Assembly (NCBI GenBank): GCA_003162635.1
Contig: PMNE01000087.1
Coordinates: 69,303 to 109,721 of the forward strand
Source: Ignavibacteriota bacterium
GTDB lineage: Bacteria > Bacteroidota > Ignavibacteria > UBA10030 > UBA6906
Reading direction: 5' to 3'
DNA: 40,419 nt
Every line of letters begins with the position of its first letter. The stretch's first letter is position 1. The translations under genes and the position numbers were made by a program. Below, piece by piece: positions 9,101-17,924 of this stretch. The notes under the pieces were generated by a model, which did no database searches, had not been told where the DNA came from, and was given only the letters and a program-made list of their open reading frames with translations.

Positions 9101-10057
9101 TTCATAGTCAACCGCCGTGACACCACGGTACTGATGCGTCACGCCGTGCATCACGAGCGTCCCGCCGTTCTGGGTCATGTAGCGCAGCGCGTCAACAAGC
9201 TCCGGCTTGTCTGACAGGCTGATGCGGATCCCTTCCGTGGGGTCGACGTAGAATGGGATCACGCCGACAAGGAAGGGAATATTCCTCGAAGAGAGGATAT
9301 CTGCAATGTTCCGCAGTTTCGCAGGATCTTCCAGCGGGTTGACATCTTCAATGCGTATGAGGGCGGTGTGCGATTCCTCGTGCTGCTGGCCCAGGATATC
9401 GTGCAGCATATCGGCAAAGAACAGATACCGGTCGGTCTCCGTTGCGGAGGCAAACGGACAATCGGCAATGTAGGTCAACATCCCCGACCGAACCATGTAG
9501 GGCACTTCCCAGCGTTTGGTGCTCGAACTCGCCGTTGCGATCACCGTCACCTTTTTTCGATCCAGGATCTCCACCATATTGATGTTCGGTTCCCCCTTCG
9601 TAAACGTTTTCTCTCCCGCCCTGACGACATCGAAGGTGCTGAGGGAATCGATGTGGGTGACAGCAAAACCGAAATTCTTCCTCACGTCGGGTCTGGCGGA
9701 GAACTCTTTGAAGCCGGTATCCATCCAGATCACGGGGACTGTGGAGGAGACAACATCATCCATGAAGCGTGACGGCGGCTGATACCTGGGGCTGTAGCCG
9801 ATGAAGACGACAAGCGTGTAGCGGGAGAACGTGTGCGGGACGTATTCGTTGACGCCGAGTACCCTGTAGGTTGCATTGAAATGACCAAGGAGGTTCGCCA
9901 TTTCCCGCCCACGGGATATCGCCTGATTCTTCAGGGACGTCCCCCCCTCCACGACGATCAGGACATTGGCAGCTTCATCATTTCCCAACAATGAACTCCA
10001 GGCCGCACTCCAGGCACAGAGGAGAAGCACAGTCACCGCGTACAGGAATCGCTTCAC
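6110..10057 (-). CDS. Exported DUF2334 deacetylase + glycoside-hydrolase-like protein with C-terminal membrane anchor
   Basis: A 1315-residue envelope protein that probably deacetylates and perhaps trims the glycan made by the downstream GT2 synthase. A signal peptide (about 1-24) precedes a region of unassigned function, then a DUF2334/NodB-like domain (about 225-480) with the expected metal or catalytic residues: Asp238 in IED, His304-x3-His308 in HGVTHQ, His362 in ETPHYAG. A mid region (about 600-770) looks like a glutamine-amidotransferase-like or beta-galactosidase-trimerisation-like fold. From about 789 a TIM-barrel glycosidase-like domain of the GHL/YngK type begins (ALVKQWVRLGVRVLHVSGW, then DFDGVNIAELHFD). 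One transmembrane helix ends the protein (about 1283-1312). The start was set at GTG 10057, which has AGGGGG just upstream and gives a clean signal peptide; the frame is open to 10384, but the extra residues look non-coding. Catalytic acids of the hydrolase part were not assigned. Confidence 0.82.
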   Translation of the reverse strand: MKRFLYAVTVLLLCAWSAAWSSLLGNDEAANVLIVVEGGTSLKNQAISRGREMANLLGHFNATYRVLGVNEYVPHTFSRYTLVVFIGYSPRYQPPSRFMDDVVSSTVPVIWMDTGFKEFSARPDVRKNFGFAVTHIDSLSTFDVVRAGEKTFTKGEPNINMVEILDRKKVTVIATASSSTKRWEVPYMVRSGMLTYIADCPFASATETDRYLFFADMLHDILGQQHEESHTALIRIEDVNPLEDPAKLRNIADILSSRNIPFLVGVIPFYVDPTEGIRISLSDKPELVDALRYMTQNGGTLVMHGVTHQYRGVTAVDYEFWDENTGKPVKEETVEGIERKLDMGIQEFMKNGLYPLVWETPHYAGSLKLYETIGKYFNTAMEQRLVIEDIDDGQFFPYMIQRDIYGQRIIPENLGYVPLDPDPRVGEQAVREIIAGAKANLIVRDGFASCFFHAFVDPALLKEIVEGVEALGYTYMDVRDLSLQTRMKDRIMLTGKQDFTLNLDDQYLQETTFDRNGEVLTEETSDKRIKGPVSRSVDLDAGQIYKAEAVEFHEKPPSVAAQFVNGARKFMDRVFGQEQSWQEAKAAILWNHFAEGAAENDQASFASVLRSVNILVDTIFAGQSVQLGGYNLLIIPYTFVDSLRDADYDAIVKFVQGGGHVITDMPTEIAKELGITSSTTRLKVTQVRDRYFPEERITWRFPELATKFDAEGIEGVFCTDAATEAPLVIGKSVGKGSLLYISTRFDPYSKEGYSLYPYLLEYINRYFRLGPVVRRDNLEVYFEPGSRARTMSVEALVKQWVRLGVRVLHVSGWHQYAKYTYDYKRLISLAHANGIIVYAWLEPPQVSVKFYTEHPEWREKNFKGEDLLHASWRYPVALTDPACVQAMTEEYRTLLSQFDFDGVNIAELHFDAGRGFQDPLLFAPMHPSAQKEFRKRYGFELPAVLDSTSSFYWKVNPDARRMVTEYRVRTLEGVYKTILEMLSGVAAGRPGFQIIVTAMDGYGTPSLRENLGVDMPSILALQRTYGFQLQVEDPEPLWSTDPLRYLDIGKRYKELLSDPGKLMLDLNIGQFRKPDKITPFPTLTQTGTESFDLVRAASLGAPRLTIYSESSVNPQDIKMFPYALASEVQYRRNAAGYGVSSPYSFSLKLPLETKEIQIDGVPLSPSRDNVFLIPAGVHEVSFGQNQGGAFSTHDLEARILSLTGNLLSVAYGTRTVLFTYASDVRTLVALNREPTAVALDGQAYEFAAMKGNDCYTLSLPPGVHTVSVVTGDLFSYGINMTSFWSSNAIAIFGVIAVLMLAAMYLILKIVKRRYA

Positions 10058-10389
10058 CGAGCCCCCTTTTCTTCTGATGATAGCTTTAAATATAGAGAGA
10101 ATTTCGCTCATTCGGAACATCCATCCCATGTGCGCCTGCCACACACCGGTCGCTTCCGTGAGCTGCGAAGGGAGCGCCACATTCCGGAGAGGGGGGGGCT
10201 CGATGAAAATCCCCCACAGTGCGCCACGCGATGATCGAAGCATCGGCGATGGGAACCAACGTGAAACGGCTTTGTAATCTACAAACCTTCCTGTGGAACG
10301 GCAAACATTCATCCTTTCCGGTGACGCCTCTTTTCTTTCGGGGTGGAAAACGCGTATCTTCAAGAAACGGATACATAGGAGCACACGGT
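10058..10389. promoter_or_regulatory. Divergent intergenic region between the exopolysaccharide module and ldcA
   Basis: About 330 bases holding the outward promoters. On the minus strand, TATATTTA (10094 down to 10087) is a plausible -10/-7 element with a weak TTCCGA 17 bases upstream; transcription would begin about 25 bases before GTG 10057. On the plus strand, TTTT (10331-10334), 20 bases, then TATCTTCA (10355-10362) loosely fits the Bacteroidota -33/-7 pattern before the ldcA start. Both assignments are by eye and weak. No small gene was recognised. Confidence 0.3.
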
Positions 10390-11322
10390 ATGGATGCCCG
10401 CCTCCCGCGCCGCCTTTCCACGCACGATCTTATCGGCATTATCGCTCCCGCCAGTCCGGTTGAGGACGAGAGCAAGACCGAACAGGGGATTCGCTATCTT
10501 GAAGGACTAGGATACCGGACGGTGCTCGGGAAGCATGTCCACGAGCGGACCGGATATCTGGCGGGGAGCGACGACGCAAGGACGGAAGACATTCATGCCA
10601 TGTTTGCCAACCGGCGCGTGAAAGCCGTGTTCTGCCTTCGCGGCGGGTATGGCTCTCCCCGGCTTCTTTCCCGCCTCGACTACCGGCTTGTTGCCCGCAA
10701 TCCGAAAATTTTCGTCGGCTACAGCGATATCACCGCCCTCCATCTTGCCTTCTGGTCGAAGTCACGGCTTGTTACGTTTCATGGACCGATGCTTGCCGTC
10801 GACATGGCCGGCGGAATGGACCCGCTGGCAGAAGAGTCATTCTGGCGGACGTTGACGTCGGGGGAGGATTGCCTGCCTCTCTTGCGATGGGAACCGGCGG
10901 CCTCGCGCGCCAAGGCCGTTTCCGGAACCCTCCTCGGGGGAAATCTTTCCCTTCTTGTTTCTCTTCTCGGCACGCCGTTCCAGCCGGACTTCGGAAAGTC
11001 GATTATCTTCCTGGAAGAAACGGGGGAAGAGCCTTATCGGATCGATCGGATGATGACGCAGATGCGGAACGCCGGTATCTTCAGGAGAGCGGGGGGGGTG
11101 GCACTGGGCGCGTTCACAAATTGCGCCGCGCGCGTCTCTTTCCCGCACACATTCACCGTCGATGAGATCATGCACAATATGGCCTTGATGACGGGAAAGC
11201 CCTTCATCGCCGGACTTCCCTTTGGGCACATGCCGGGCACGGTGACGCTTCCGGTCGGAATACGCGCCAGTTTCGATTTGGAAAAGGGGGGCGCCAAGAG
11301 TCTTGGACAAGCTGTCCGTTGA
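10390..11322 (+). CDS. LD-carboxypeptidase, peptidase S66 family (LdcA/MccF type)
   Basis: A cytoplasmic serine carboxypeptidase that cleaves the L,D bond of muropeptide tetrapeptides during peptidoglycan recycling; MccF relatives instead give microcin C immunity. The 310-residue protein has the S66 layout: IIAPASPV near the N-terminus, the nucleophile elbow GYSDIT with Ser112, a glutamate in the EETGEEPYRID stretch, and catalytic His280 in FGHMPGTVTLPVG. ATG 10390 is preceded by AGGAGC at about 8 bases; a longer frame to 10219 adds residues without homology. It lies upstream of purN with a 65-base gap containing a possible promoter, and near the cell-wall genes starting at 13627, which fits a peptidoglycan role. 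Confidence 0.9.
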   Translation: MDARLPRRLSTHDLIGIIAPASPVEDESKTEQGIRYLEGLGYRTVLGKHVHERTGYLAGSDDARTEDIHAMFANRRVKAVFCLRGGYGSPRLLSRLDYRLVARNPKIFVGYSDITALHLAFWSKSRLVTFHGPMLAVDMAGGMDPLAEESFWRTLTSGEDCLPLLRWEPAASRAKAVSGTLLGGNLSLLVSLLGTPFQPDFGKSIIFLEETGEEPYRIDRMMTQMRNAGIFRRAGGVALGAFTNCAARVSFPHTFTVDEIMHNMALMTGKPFIAGLPFGHMPGTVTLPVGIRASFDLEKGGAKSLGQAVR

Positions 11323-11356
11323 AAGCGCTGAAGTGCCGGATATTTCGATTATCTTG

Positions 11357-11364
11357 TAATTTTG
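11357..11364 (+). promoter_or_regulatory. Bacteroidota-type -7 element before purN
   Basis: TAATTTTG matches the Bacteroidota -7 consensus TAnnTTTG exactly and sits 23 bases before the purN ATG in the most AT-rich part of this gap. No TTTG is found 19-21 bases upstream, so only half of the promoter pattern is present. Confidence 0.35.
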
Positions 11365-11387
11365 ACGAAATTGTTGTAGGTTTCTGC

Positions 11388-11993
11388 ATGCTGAATATTG
11401 CCGTGGTAGGGTCTGGTCGAGGCTCAAATTTTCAGGCGATCCTGACGGCGATGCAACAGGGGAATGTCCCCGGCGCGCGTATCTGTCTTGTCGTCAGCAA
11501 CAACTCGGGCGCGGGCATTCTGGAGATCGCTCGGACTAACGCTCTTCCTGCCGTTCATCTGAGTCAGACGCAATTTCCCGACGAACAGGCGTTTGCCGCA
11601 GGCATGGTGAATCTGCTCCATGAGCACGGGGCAGATTTCATCGTCCTGGCCGGCTACATGAAGAGAGTCCCGAGAGAGGTAGTCCGCGCCTTTCGCGACC
11701 GGATGGTGAATATTCATCCCGCCCTCCTGCCAAAGCACGGGGGCAAAGGGATGTACGGATTGCATGTGCATGAGGCGGTCATCGCTGCGCGCGAACGGTT
11801 GAGCGGCGCAACCGTGCACTACGTCGACGAAGAGTACGATCATGGCAGGATCGTTCTTCAGCGAAGCGTGCCTGTGTTCGCGGAGGACACCCCGGAAACT
11901 CTTGCCGCCCGGGTGCTCGAGGCCGAACACGCGCTCTACCCGGACGCGATCCGGCAGCTTGCCGCGCTGCACGCTGCAGAAGTCGTACGGTAA
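11388..11993 (+). CDS. purN: Phosphoribosylglycinamide formyltransferase (GART)
   Basis: Transfers the formyl group of 10-formyl-tetrahydrofolate to GAR in de novo purine synthesis (cytoplasm). The 201-residue protein has the N-terminal phosphate-binding GSGRGSNFQ (8-16), the folate-site NIHPALLP with catalytic Asn108 and His110, and Asp151 in EEYDHG, which corresponds to Asp144 of E. coli PurN. ATG 11388 was chosen because it gives the usual short N-terminus (MLNIAVVGSG); the frame runs back to 11319 without family residues. purH follows after 52 bases, so the two purine genes are probably co-transcribed. Confidence 0.96.
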   Translation: MLNIAVVGSGRGSNFQAILTAMQQGNVPGARICLVVSNNSGAGILEIARTNALPAVHLSQTQFPDEQAFAAGMVNLLHEHGADFIVLAGYMKRVPREVVRAFRDRMVNIHPALLPKHGGKGMYGLHVHEAVIAARERLSGATVHYVDEEYDHGRIVLQRSVPVFAEDTPETLAARVLEAEHALYPDAIRQLAALHAAEVVR

Positions 11994-12045
11994 GAAAACA
12001 CCAGGCGCTTCAAACATCCACTGAACAACCTCGCAAGGTTCCTCC

Positions 12046-13587
12046 GTGCCCCTTATTCGCCGCGCGCTCATGAGTGTTTCCGACAAGCGCGGTCTGCCCG
12101 AGTTTGCACGTGCGCTCCGTGCCTTGAACGTCGACATTATATCCACGGGAGGCACCGCATCCGCGCTGCGCGAGGCCGGGATCGATGTCACCAATGTCTC
12201 CGATGTGACGGGTTTTCCCGAGATCCTCGATGGACGCGTCAAGACGCTTCATCCGAAAGTGCACGGAGCGTTGCTCGCAATTCCCGGGAACCCGGAACAC
12301 GATCGGCAGGTCCGTGATTTGTGTATCGACCCCATCGACATGGTCGTCGTGAATCTGTATCCCTTCGAACAGACGGTGGCGCGCGAGGGTGTAACTTTCG
12401 ACGAAGCGATCGAACAGATCGATATCGGCGGACCGGCCATGCTCCGCTCCTCTGCCAAGAATCACCGGTACAAGGTGGTGATAGCCGATCCTGATCGCTA
12501 TGCCTCGATCATCGAAGAGATGAAACGGAGCGGCGGGAGCGTTTCCGAAGATACCTGCGCATCGCTTGCCAAAGACGTGTTCCGCCATACCGCGGCATAC
12601 GACGCGGCGATCGCGCACTATCTTGACAGCCCCCATGCGACGCAGGGGGCGCAGCCGCCGGTTCTCACCGTCAACGCAGCCAAAGAGCTCGATCTCCGCT
12701 ACGGCGAGAACCCCCACCAACGCGCCGCCCTCTACGGCTCCTTCACATCGCTCTTCCAAAAATTGCATGGGAAGGAATTATCGTACAATAATATCGTCGA
12801 TATGGCGGCAGCGGCAACGCTCGTCGCGGAATTCGAAGACCCGACCGTCGCGATCATCAAGCATACCAATCCCTGCGGCGTCGGATCCGCCGCAACCATC
12901 GTTGAGGCGTACACGAAGGCATTGGCAACCGACCGCGACTCCGCTTTTGGCGGCATCGTGGCGATGAACAGACCTCTCGACATGGCCGCTGCGGAAGAAA
13001 TCAACAAGATCTTTACCGAAGTCATCATTGCACCGGCCATCCCGGACGCTGTGCTGGAATTTCTTCGTAAGAAGAAGGACCGGAGGATCGTATTGCAAAC
13101 GGCCGACATGCGCGAGCGGCGCGAGCCCGACATCCGGAGCGTCCCGGGCGGCTTCCTGCGACAGGACCCCGATGGACCGCTCACGAAAGGCGAAGCGTTC
13201 CGGGCCGTGACGAAACGGGCTCCATCGGCAACGGAGGCGGATGCACTTCGTTTCGCCTGGCGCGTTGCAAAGCACGTGAAGTCCAACGCTATCATCTATA
13301 GCGGCATCGACAGAAGCCTGGGGATCGGGGCTGGACAGATGTCGCGCGTCGATTCTGCCCGCATTGCCGTTTTGAAAGCCCGCGAAGCCGGCCTTTCTTT
13401 GGATGGGTCTGTGGCGGCATCCGACGCCTTTTTCCCGTTTCCCGACGCCTTGCTGGAGATCGTCAAGGCCGGCGCCACCGCGGTGATTCAGCCGGGCGGT
13501 TCGGTACGCGACGGCGAGGTGATCGCCGCCGCAAATGAGAACGGCATCGCAATGGTGTTTACAGACATCCGGCATTTCCGGCACTAA
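12046..13587 (+). CDS. purH: Bifunctional AICAR transformylase/IMP cyclohydrolase
   Basis: Catalyses the last two steps of IMP synthesis: formylation of AICAR and ring closure. The 513-residue protein has the N-terminal IMP cyclohydrolase domain ([34 protein letters not shown]) and a C-terminal AICAR transformylase domain with RYGENPHQ near 220 and KHTNPCG at about 271-277. The start is GTG 12046; it gives the conserved [14 protein letters not shown] start, whereas the next ATG (12070) would remove a conserved strand. The gene follows purN and lies 39 bases before mreB, so the rod-shape genes may be read through from the purine promoter. Confidence 0.97.
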   Translation: MPLIRRALMSVSDKRGLPEFARALRALNVDIISTGGTASALREAGIDVTNVSDVTGFPEILDGRVKTLHPKVHGALLAIPGNPEHDRQVRDLCIDPIDMVVVNLYPFEQTVAREGVTFDEAIEQIDIGGPAMLRSSAKNHRYKVVIADPDRYASIIEEMKRSGGSVSEDTCASLAKDVFRHTAAYDAAIAHYLDSPHATQGAQPPVLTVNAAKELDLRYGENPHQRAALYGSFTSLFQKLHGKELSYNNIVDMAAAATLVAEFEDPTVAIIKHTNPCGVGSAATIVEAYTKALATDRDSAFGGIVAMNRPLDMAAAEEINKIFTEVIIAPAIPDAVLEFLRKKKDRRIVLQTADMRERREPDIRSVPGGFLRQDPDGPLTKGEAFRAVTKRAPSATEADALRFAWRVAKHVKSNAIIYSGIDRSLGIGAGQMSRVDSARIAVLKAREAGLSLDGSVAASDAFFPFPDALLEIVKAGATAVIQPGGSVRDGEVIAAANENGIAMVFTDIRHFRH

Positions 13588-13626
13588 AGAACGTCTTCAC
13601 ATACTTCATGGAGCGGTCACTCCCCC

Positions 13627-14652
13627 ATGGGCATTTTTTCCGTTTTCTCTGCAGACCTCGCCATCGATCTTGGCACAGCCAATACCCTCATCCATATGAA
13701 GGGGAAGGGGATAGTTCTGAACGAACCCTCCATCGTGGCGTTTGACAGAAATACCAAGAGAATTGTCGCCATCGGCAAGGAGGCCCAGGAAATGCTGGGC
13801 AGGACTCACCGTGACATCCGTACGATCCGTCCGATGAAAGACGGGGTGATCGCCGATTTTGAGATCGCCGAGGGGATGCTGCGCGAGTTCATCAAGAAGA
13901 TCCATGCAAACTGGATGCCCAGCCGTCGCATTGTGATCTGCGTCCCGAGCGGAGTGACCGAAGTGGAGAAGCGCGCGGTGCGCGATTCCGCGGAGCATGC
14001 AGGAGCAAAGGAAGTGCACCTCATCGCCGAGCCGATGGCGGCAGCCATCGGCGTCGGCCTCGACGTCGAGGCCCCCATCGGCAACATGATCGTCGACATC
14101 GGCGGCGGAACAACCGAAATCGCCGTCATCGCCCTCTCCGGCATCGTCAACGAGGAATCCGTCAGGATCGCAGGGGACGAGATGAACAACGCGATCATCC
14201 AGTTCTTCAAGAAGAACCATAACATCCTGATCGGCGAGCGGACAGCGGAAGCAATCAAGTGTGAGGTTGGTTCCGCGATGCCGCTGAAGGAAGAGATCAC
14301 CATTCAGGTCAAGGGGCGGGACCTTGTCAACGGCATCCCGAAAACAACGGAAGCCAGTTCTGTCGAAATCCGCGAGGCGCTCAGTGAACCGATCGCCCAG
14401 ATTATCCAGGCCGTGAAGTTGACGCTCGAACGGACTCCGCCGGAGTTATCGGCCGACATTCTCGACCGCGGCGTCATGCTCAGTGGAGGAGGATCGCTGC
14501 TGAAGGGACTCGACGAGCGACTCCGCCTTGAGACCAGTCTCCCCGTCCATGTCGCAGAAGATCCGCTGACGGCGGTCGTACGCGGCACCGGCAAAGTACT
14601 GGAAAACCTCGGCAGATATTCCAAGGTTCTGCTCAAGAGCCGCCGCTACTGA
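13627..14652 (+). CDS. mreB: Rod-shape-determining actin homologue MreB
   Basis: MreB forms membrane-bound filaments that orient lateral peptidoglycan synthesis. The 341-residue product has the usual length and motifs: IDLGTANT (phosphate 1), VDIGGGTTEIAVI (phosphate 2), IAEPMAAAIG (connect 1), and LSGGGSLLKGLDERL (adenosine site). It is the first gene of mreB-mreC-mreD-mrdA-rodA; the stop is 15 bases before mreC. GGAG lies about 14 bases before the ATG, longer than usual. The ATG at 13608 is out of frame. Confidence 0.98.
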   Translation: MGIFSVFSADLAIDLGTANTLIHMKGKGIVLNEPSIVAFDRNTKRIVAIGKEAQEMLGRTHRDIRTIRPMKDGVIADFEIAEGMLREFIKKIHANWMPSRRIVICVPSGVTEVEKRAVRDSAEHAGAKEVHLIAEPMAAAIGVGLDVEAPIGNMIVDIGGGTTEIAVIALSGIVNEESVRIAGDEMNNAIIQFFKKNHNILIGERTAEAIKCEVGSAMPLKEEITIQVKGRDLVNGIPKTTEASSVEIREALSEPIAQIIQAVKLTLERTPPELSADILDRGVMLSGGGSLLKGLDERLRLETSLPVHVAEDPLTAVVRGTGKVLENLGRYSKVLLKSRRY

Positions 14653-14667
14653 ATCTCTGCGTGAAGC

Positions 14668-15495
14668 ATGCTGCGACGACTGTATGATCTTGCCTACCTC
14701 TTCAAGGAGTACCTTGTGGTGATGCTGCTTCTCAGCATCTCCATCGCACTCCTCACTCTCAACGACAACCCACAGATCCGGACCATTCGCTCTCTCGCGA
14801 TTGTCTCCGTCGGCCTTCTTCAGGACGCGGTGGGTATTGTTCCCAATTATTTCGATCTCCGGCGGGAGAACAGAATTCTTCGCGAACTCAACCTGACTCT
14901 CGCTGATGAAGTCAGCCGCCTCCGCGAGGCCAAGCTGGAAAATATGCGGCTGCACCAACTGCTGCAACTTCAGCAGCGGGCTGGGACGACGTATGTAACG
15001 GCCAATGTGATCGGCAAGAACCTCCAGCTTCTCCGCAATACCGTGACACTTGACGCCGGAGAAAACAACGGCATCCGCGCCGACATGCCCGTCGTTACCG
15101 AGAGCGGACTCGCCGGACGTGTGATCGCCGCCAGCAGCCAGTATGCCGTGGCGCAGATCCTGTTCAATAAGGATCTCCGGGTCAGCGCGAAGGTCCAGCG
15201 GAGCCGGGTCGACGGGATAGTGACGTGGGAAGGAGGAAGCGCCCTCAATCTGAACAATGTGGCAAAGGCCCTCGATGTACAGGTGGGGGACGTCATTATC
15301 ACCTCGGAATACAGCAGCGTTTTCCCGCCGGGCATCCGCATCGGCGTGGTTGCAGCGACACATCCCCTCGAAGGATCTCTCTTTCAGGCAATCGAAGTCA
15401 CGCCGAGCGTGGATTTCACCCGGATGGAAGAAGTATTCGTCATCACCGCGGTTCCCGACAGTACCCGGATCGCCCTTGAACACCGGGCTCCATGA
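14668..15495 (+). CDS. mreC: Rod-shape-determining protein MreC
   Basis: MreC is a bitopic membrane protein linking MreB to the periplasmic elongation machinery and activating PBP2. The 275-residue protein has one N-terminal transmembrane segment (about 13-33), a coiled coil (about 63-106, rich in Leu, Glu and Arg) and the beta-rich MreC domain with TYVTANVIGKN, VVTESGLAGRV and a final VDFTRMEEVFV strand. No Shine-Dalgarno is obvious. Its TGA (15493-15495) overlaps the mreD ATG by four bases. Confidence 0.95.
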   Translation: MLRRLYDLAYLFKEYLVVMLLLSISIALLTLNDNPQIRTIRSLAIVSVGLLQDAVGIVPNYFDLRRENRILRELNLTLADEVSRLREAKLENMRLHQLLQLQQRAGTTYVTANVIGKNLQLLRNTVTLDAGENNGIRADMPVVTESGLAGRVIAASSQYAVAQILFNKDLRVSAKVQRSRVDGIVTWEGGSALNLNNVAKALDVQVGDVIITSEYSSVFPPGIRIGVVAATHPLEGSLFQAIEVTPSVDFTRMEEVFVITAVPDSTRIALEHRAP

Positions 15496-15998
15496 CAAGT
15501 CTCCCGATGCGACAAACCCTCATCGATATACTTCTTACTCTCCTGATCATCCTCCTCCAGACCACCCTGGTCCGATTTCTTGCCGTCGGGGGGCTCGAAC
15601 CCGATATCGTGCTCGTGTGGATCGTGTTCTACGCCCTTCGGCGCGGGCAGATCTCCGGAACGATCGCAGGATTTGCCTCCGGCCTGCTTTTGGACCTGCT
15701 GAGCGGTGCAGACGGCATGCTCGGGCTCGCCGCCCTGTCAAAGACCGTTGTGGGGTTTCTCACAGGGTACTATTTCAATGAGAACAAGACTCTGCAGACT
15801 CTCGGGAGCTACCGTTCGGTCCTCATCCTCGCAGGAATGGCTTTTGTGCATAATCTCATTTATTTCACTATCTTTTTGCAGGGAACTGATGTGGGCGTAT
15901 GGGGAACACTCGCGTTGTATGGCATCCCCTCCGCGGCATATACCGCCGCCATTGGGCTGCTCCCCATGTTCGCATATGCCCGCCGTCTTCTCTCGTGA
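15492..15998 (+). CDS. mreD: Rod-shape-determining protein MreD
   Basis: A small integral membrane protein (168 residues, five or six hydrophobic segments) of the elongasome. It was identified from position between mreC and mrdA, the MreD-like start (ILLTLLIILLQTTLV), GLEPDIVLVWIVFYALRRG, and the GFASGLLLDLLSG motif typical of the family. The ATGA overlap with mreC implies coupled translation. Confidence 0.92.
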   Translation: MTSLPMRQTLIDILLTLLIILLQTTLVRFLAVGGLEPDIVLVWIVFYALRRGQISGTIAGFASGLLLDLLSGADGMLGLAALSKTVVGFLTGYYFNENKTLQTLGSYRSVLILAGMAFVHNLIYFTIFLQGTDVGVWGTLALYGIPSAAYTAAIGLLPMFAYARRLLS

Positions 15999-16085
15999 CG
16001 CCGCGGTCAACGACTCAACGATGAGGTGCATGGCGTTGAATCGTTGCGCAGTGTCTGCCGCGCCATCCCACGGACACTCCAACGT

Positions 16086-17924
16086 ATGCCCCAGCAAGAC
16101 GACATAGAGATTTACGGAAAGCGGCGTGCAATGTACATCATCATCACGCTGATCTTTCTGCTGTACCTTGGCCGGCTCTATCAGTTGCAGCTCATCTACC
16201 GCGATGAGTACGGGAAGAAGTCGGAGGAGAACAGCATACGGACCATCCCCCGGGAACCTGTCCGCGGGACGATCTTCGACCGGAACGGTACGCTTGTGGT
16301 GGACAACCGCCCCGCGTTCAGCGTCACCATCATGCCTTTCGAGTTCGACAGGAAGAACATCAATTACCTTGCACAGCTTCTCTCCCTCGATCCGGAATTC
16401 GTCAGTGACCGTCTCAAGAAGGGGGAGACGTACTCCCGCTTTGCGCCGATCAAGATCAAGCGAGACATCGATTTCAAGACACTCGCTGCCTTGGAGGAGA
16501 ACCGCGGCCGTTTGCCGGGTGTCGACTATCAGGTGGAATCGAAAAGGTTCTACACGACCAACGCCCATGCCTCCCATGTTCTTGGATACACCAAGGAGAT
16601 CTCCGAAGCACAGATAAAGATCCTGGGTGAGGACTATGCTCCGGGCGACGTCGTCGGCTCTTCGGGACTGGAAGCCGACTACGAAACAACGCTCCGGGGA
16701 AGGAAGGGGGCCGAGCTGACCGTGGTCAATGTCCGCGGACAGGTCATCGGGAGATTTGAGGGGGGGAAGAGCGATGTGCAGGCCGTCCAGGGAGATAATC
16801 TTCTCCTGTCGATGGATTTCGGCCTGCAGGCCTTCGCGGAATCGCTGATGACAGGACGGCGCGGCGCCGTCGTGGCCGTTGACCCGAACGACGGGGGAGT
16901 CCTCGCATTGGTGAGCATGCCGGACTACGATCTTTCCCTTTTCAGCGGTGTCACCACCCCGGAGCTCTGGCGGTCTCTGAACGAGGACGAGGCTTCTCCC
17001 CTCTTCAACCGTGCAACGCTCACGCGGTATCCTCCGGGTTCAACGTTCAAAATGGTCCTTGCCGTGGCCGCTCTGGAATCGGGAACCATAACACCCTCCT
17101 GGCGCGTGACATGCACCGGGGCATTCAGATACGGCAACAAGGTCTTTAAGGATCTTCACGTCCATGGGTCGGTCGACCTCATTGAGGCCATCCAGCGATC
17201 ATGCAACGTTTATTTTTACCAGCTCATGCTGAAGACAGGGCTTGATCCCTGGTCCCACTACGGAGCAGAGTTCGGATTCGGCCGGCTTACCGGCATCGAC
17301 ATTTTCGAGGAAAATCCCGGAATCCTTCCCACGCAGGCATATATGGATCGCCGGTACGGCAAGAGCGGATGGACGCGCGGATTTCTTCCAAGCTTCGGCA
17401 TCGGACAGGGGGACGTGGGTGTGACGCCGCTGCAGATGGCCCTGTATGCGGCGGCACTCGCAACCAAGGGAGAGTACAACGAGCCGCATGTCGTCCATGC
17501 GGTCGTCCGGAGCAATCCCCACTCCACCGACACTGTCGCCCCCTCCCTCCGCATGATCAATGTCTCTGATGCAACGTGGAGCGCTGTCCGTGAAGGAATG
17601 CGCCGTGTTGTGGAGGAACCGGGCGGGACGGGAGGAATGGCGCGTGTCAAAGGCATCCAAAGCGGGGGAAAGACCGGAACGGCACAGAATCCGCACGGTC
17701 CTGATCACGCCTGGTATATCGGGTTCGCACCATTCGATCACCCAAAGATCGCAATTGCCGTTCTCGTCGAAAATGCCGGGTTCGGAGGATCTGTTGCTGC
17801 ACCGATCGCAGGACAGTGCATTGAGCGCTACCTGTACGGGCGGCTCATTCGCTACGACGGGGTTCCGCAACCGGCGACGCGGGCCGCGCACCAACCACCA
17901 TTGCATGCCGGGATGGTACCATGA
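16086..17924 (+). CDS. mrdA: Penicillin-binding protein 2 (elongation transpeptidase)
   Basis: A class B transpeptidase that cross-links lateral-wall peptidoglycan together with RodA. The 612-residue protein has one N-terminal transmembrane helix (about 15-33), a dimerisation/pedestal domain starting at REPVRGTIFDRNG, and the transpeptidase domain with the three active-site motifs: STFK (nucleophile near 317), SCN (near 371) and KTG (near 529, in GGKTGTAQNP). ATG 16086 (MPQQDDIEIYGKRR) gives the normal short cytoplasmic tail; the frame also allows GTG 16026, which would add 20 untypical residues. About 87 bases separate it from mreD. It overlaps rodA by ATGA (17921-17924). Confidence 0.95.
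   Translation: MPQQDDIEIYGKRRAMYIIITLIFLLYLGRLYQLQLIYRDEYGKKSEENSIRTIPREPVRGTIFDRNGTLVVDNRPAFSVTIMPFEFDRKNINYLAQLLSLDPEFVSDRLKKGETYSRFAPIKIKRDIDFKTLAALEENRGRLPGVDYQVESKRFYTTNAHASHVLGYTKEISEAQIKILGEDYAPGDVVGSSGLEADYETTLRGRKGAELTVVNVRGQVIGRFEGGKSDVQAVQGDNLLLSMDFGLQAFAESLMTGRRGAVVAVDPNDGGVLALVSMPDYDLSLFSGVTTPELWRSLNEDEASPLFNRATLTRYPPGSTFKMVLAVAALESGTITPSWRVTCTGAFRYGNKVFKDLHVHGSVDLIEAIQRSCNVYFYQLMLKTGLDPWSHYGAEFGFGRLTGIDIFEENPGILPTQAYMDRRYGKSGWTRGFLPSFGIGQGDVGVTPLQMALYAAALATKGEYNEPHVVHAVVRSNPHSTDTVAPSLRMINVSDATWSAVREGMRRVVEEPGGTGGMARVKGIQSGGKTGTAQNPHGPDHAWYIGFAPFDHPKIAIAVLVENAGFGGSVAAPIAGQCIERYLYGRLIRYDGVPQPATRAAHQPPLHAGMVP

Noticed and set aside
7616-9214. 532-codon plus-strand open frame
   Set aside because: Antisense to the DUF2334 protein gene; Arg/His-rich translation with no recognisable domain.
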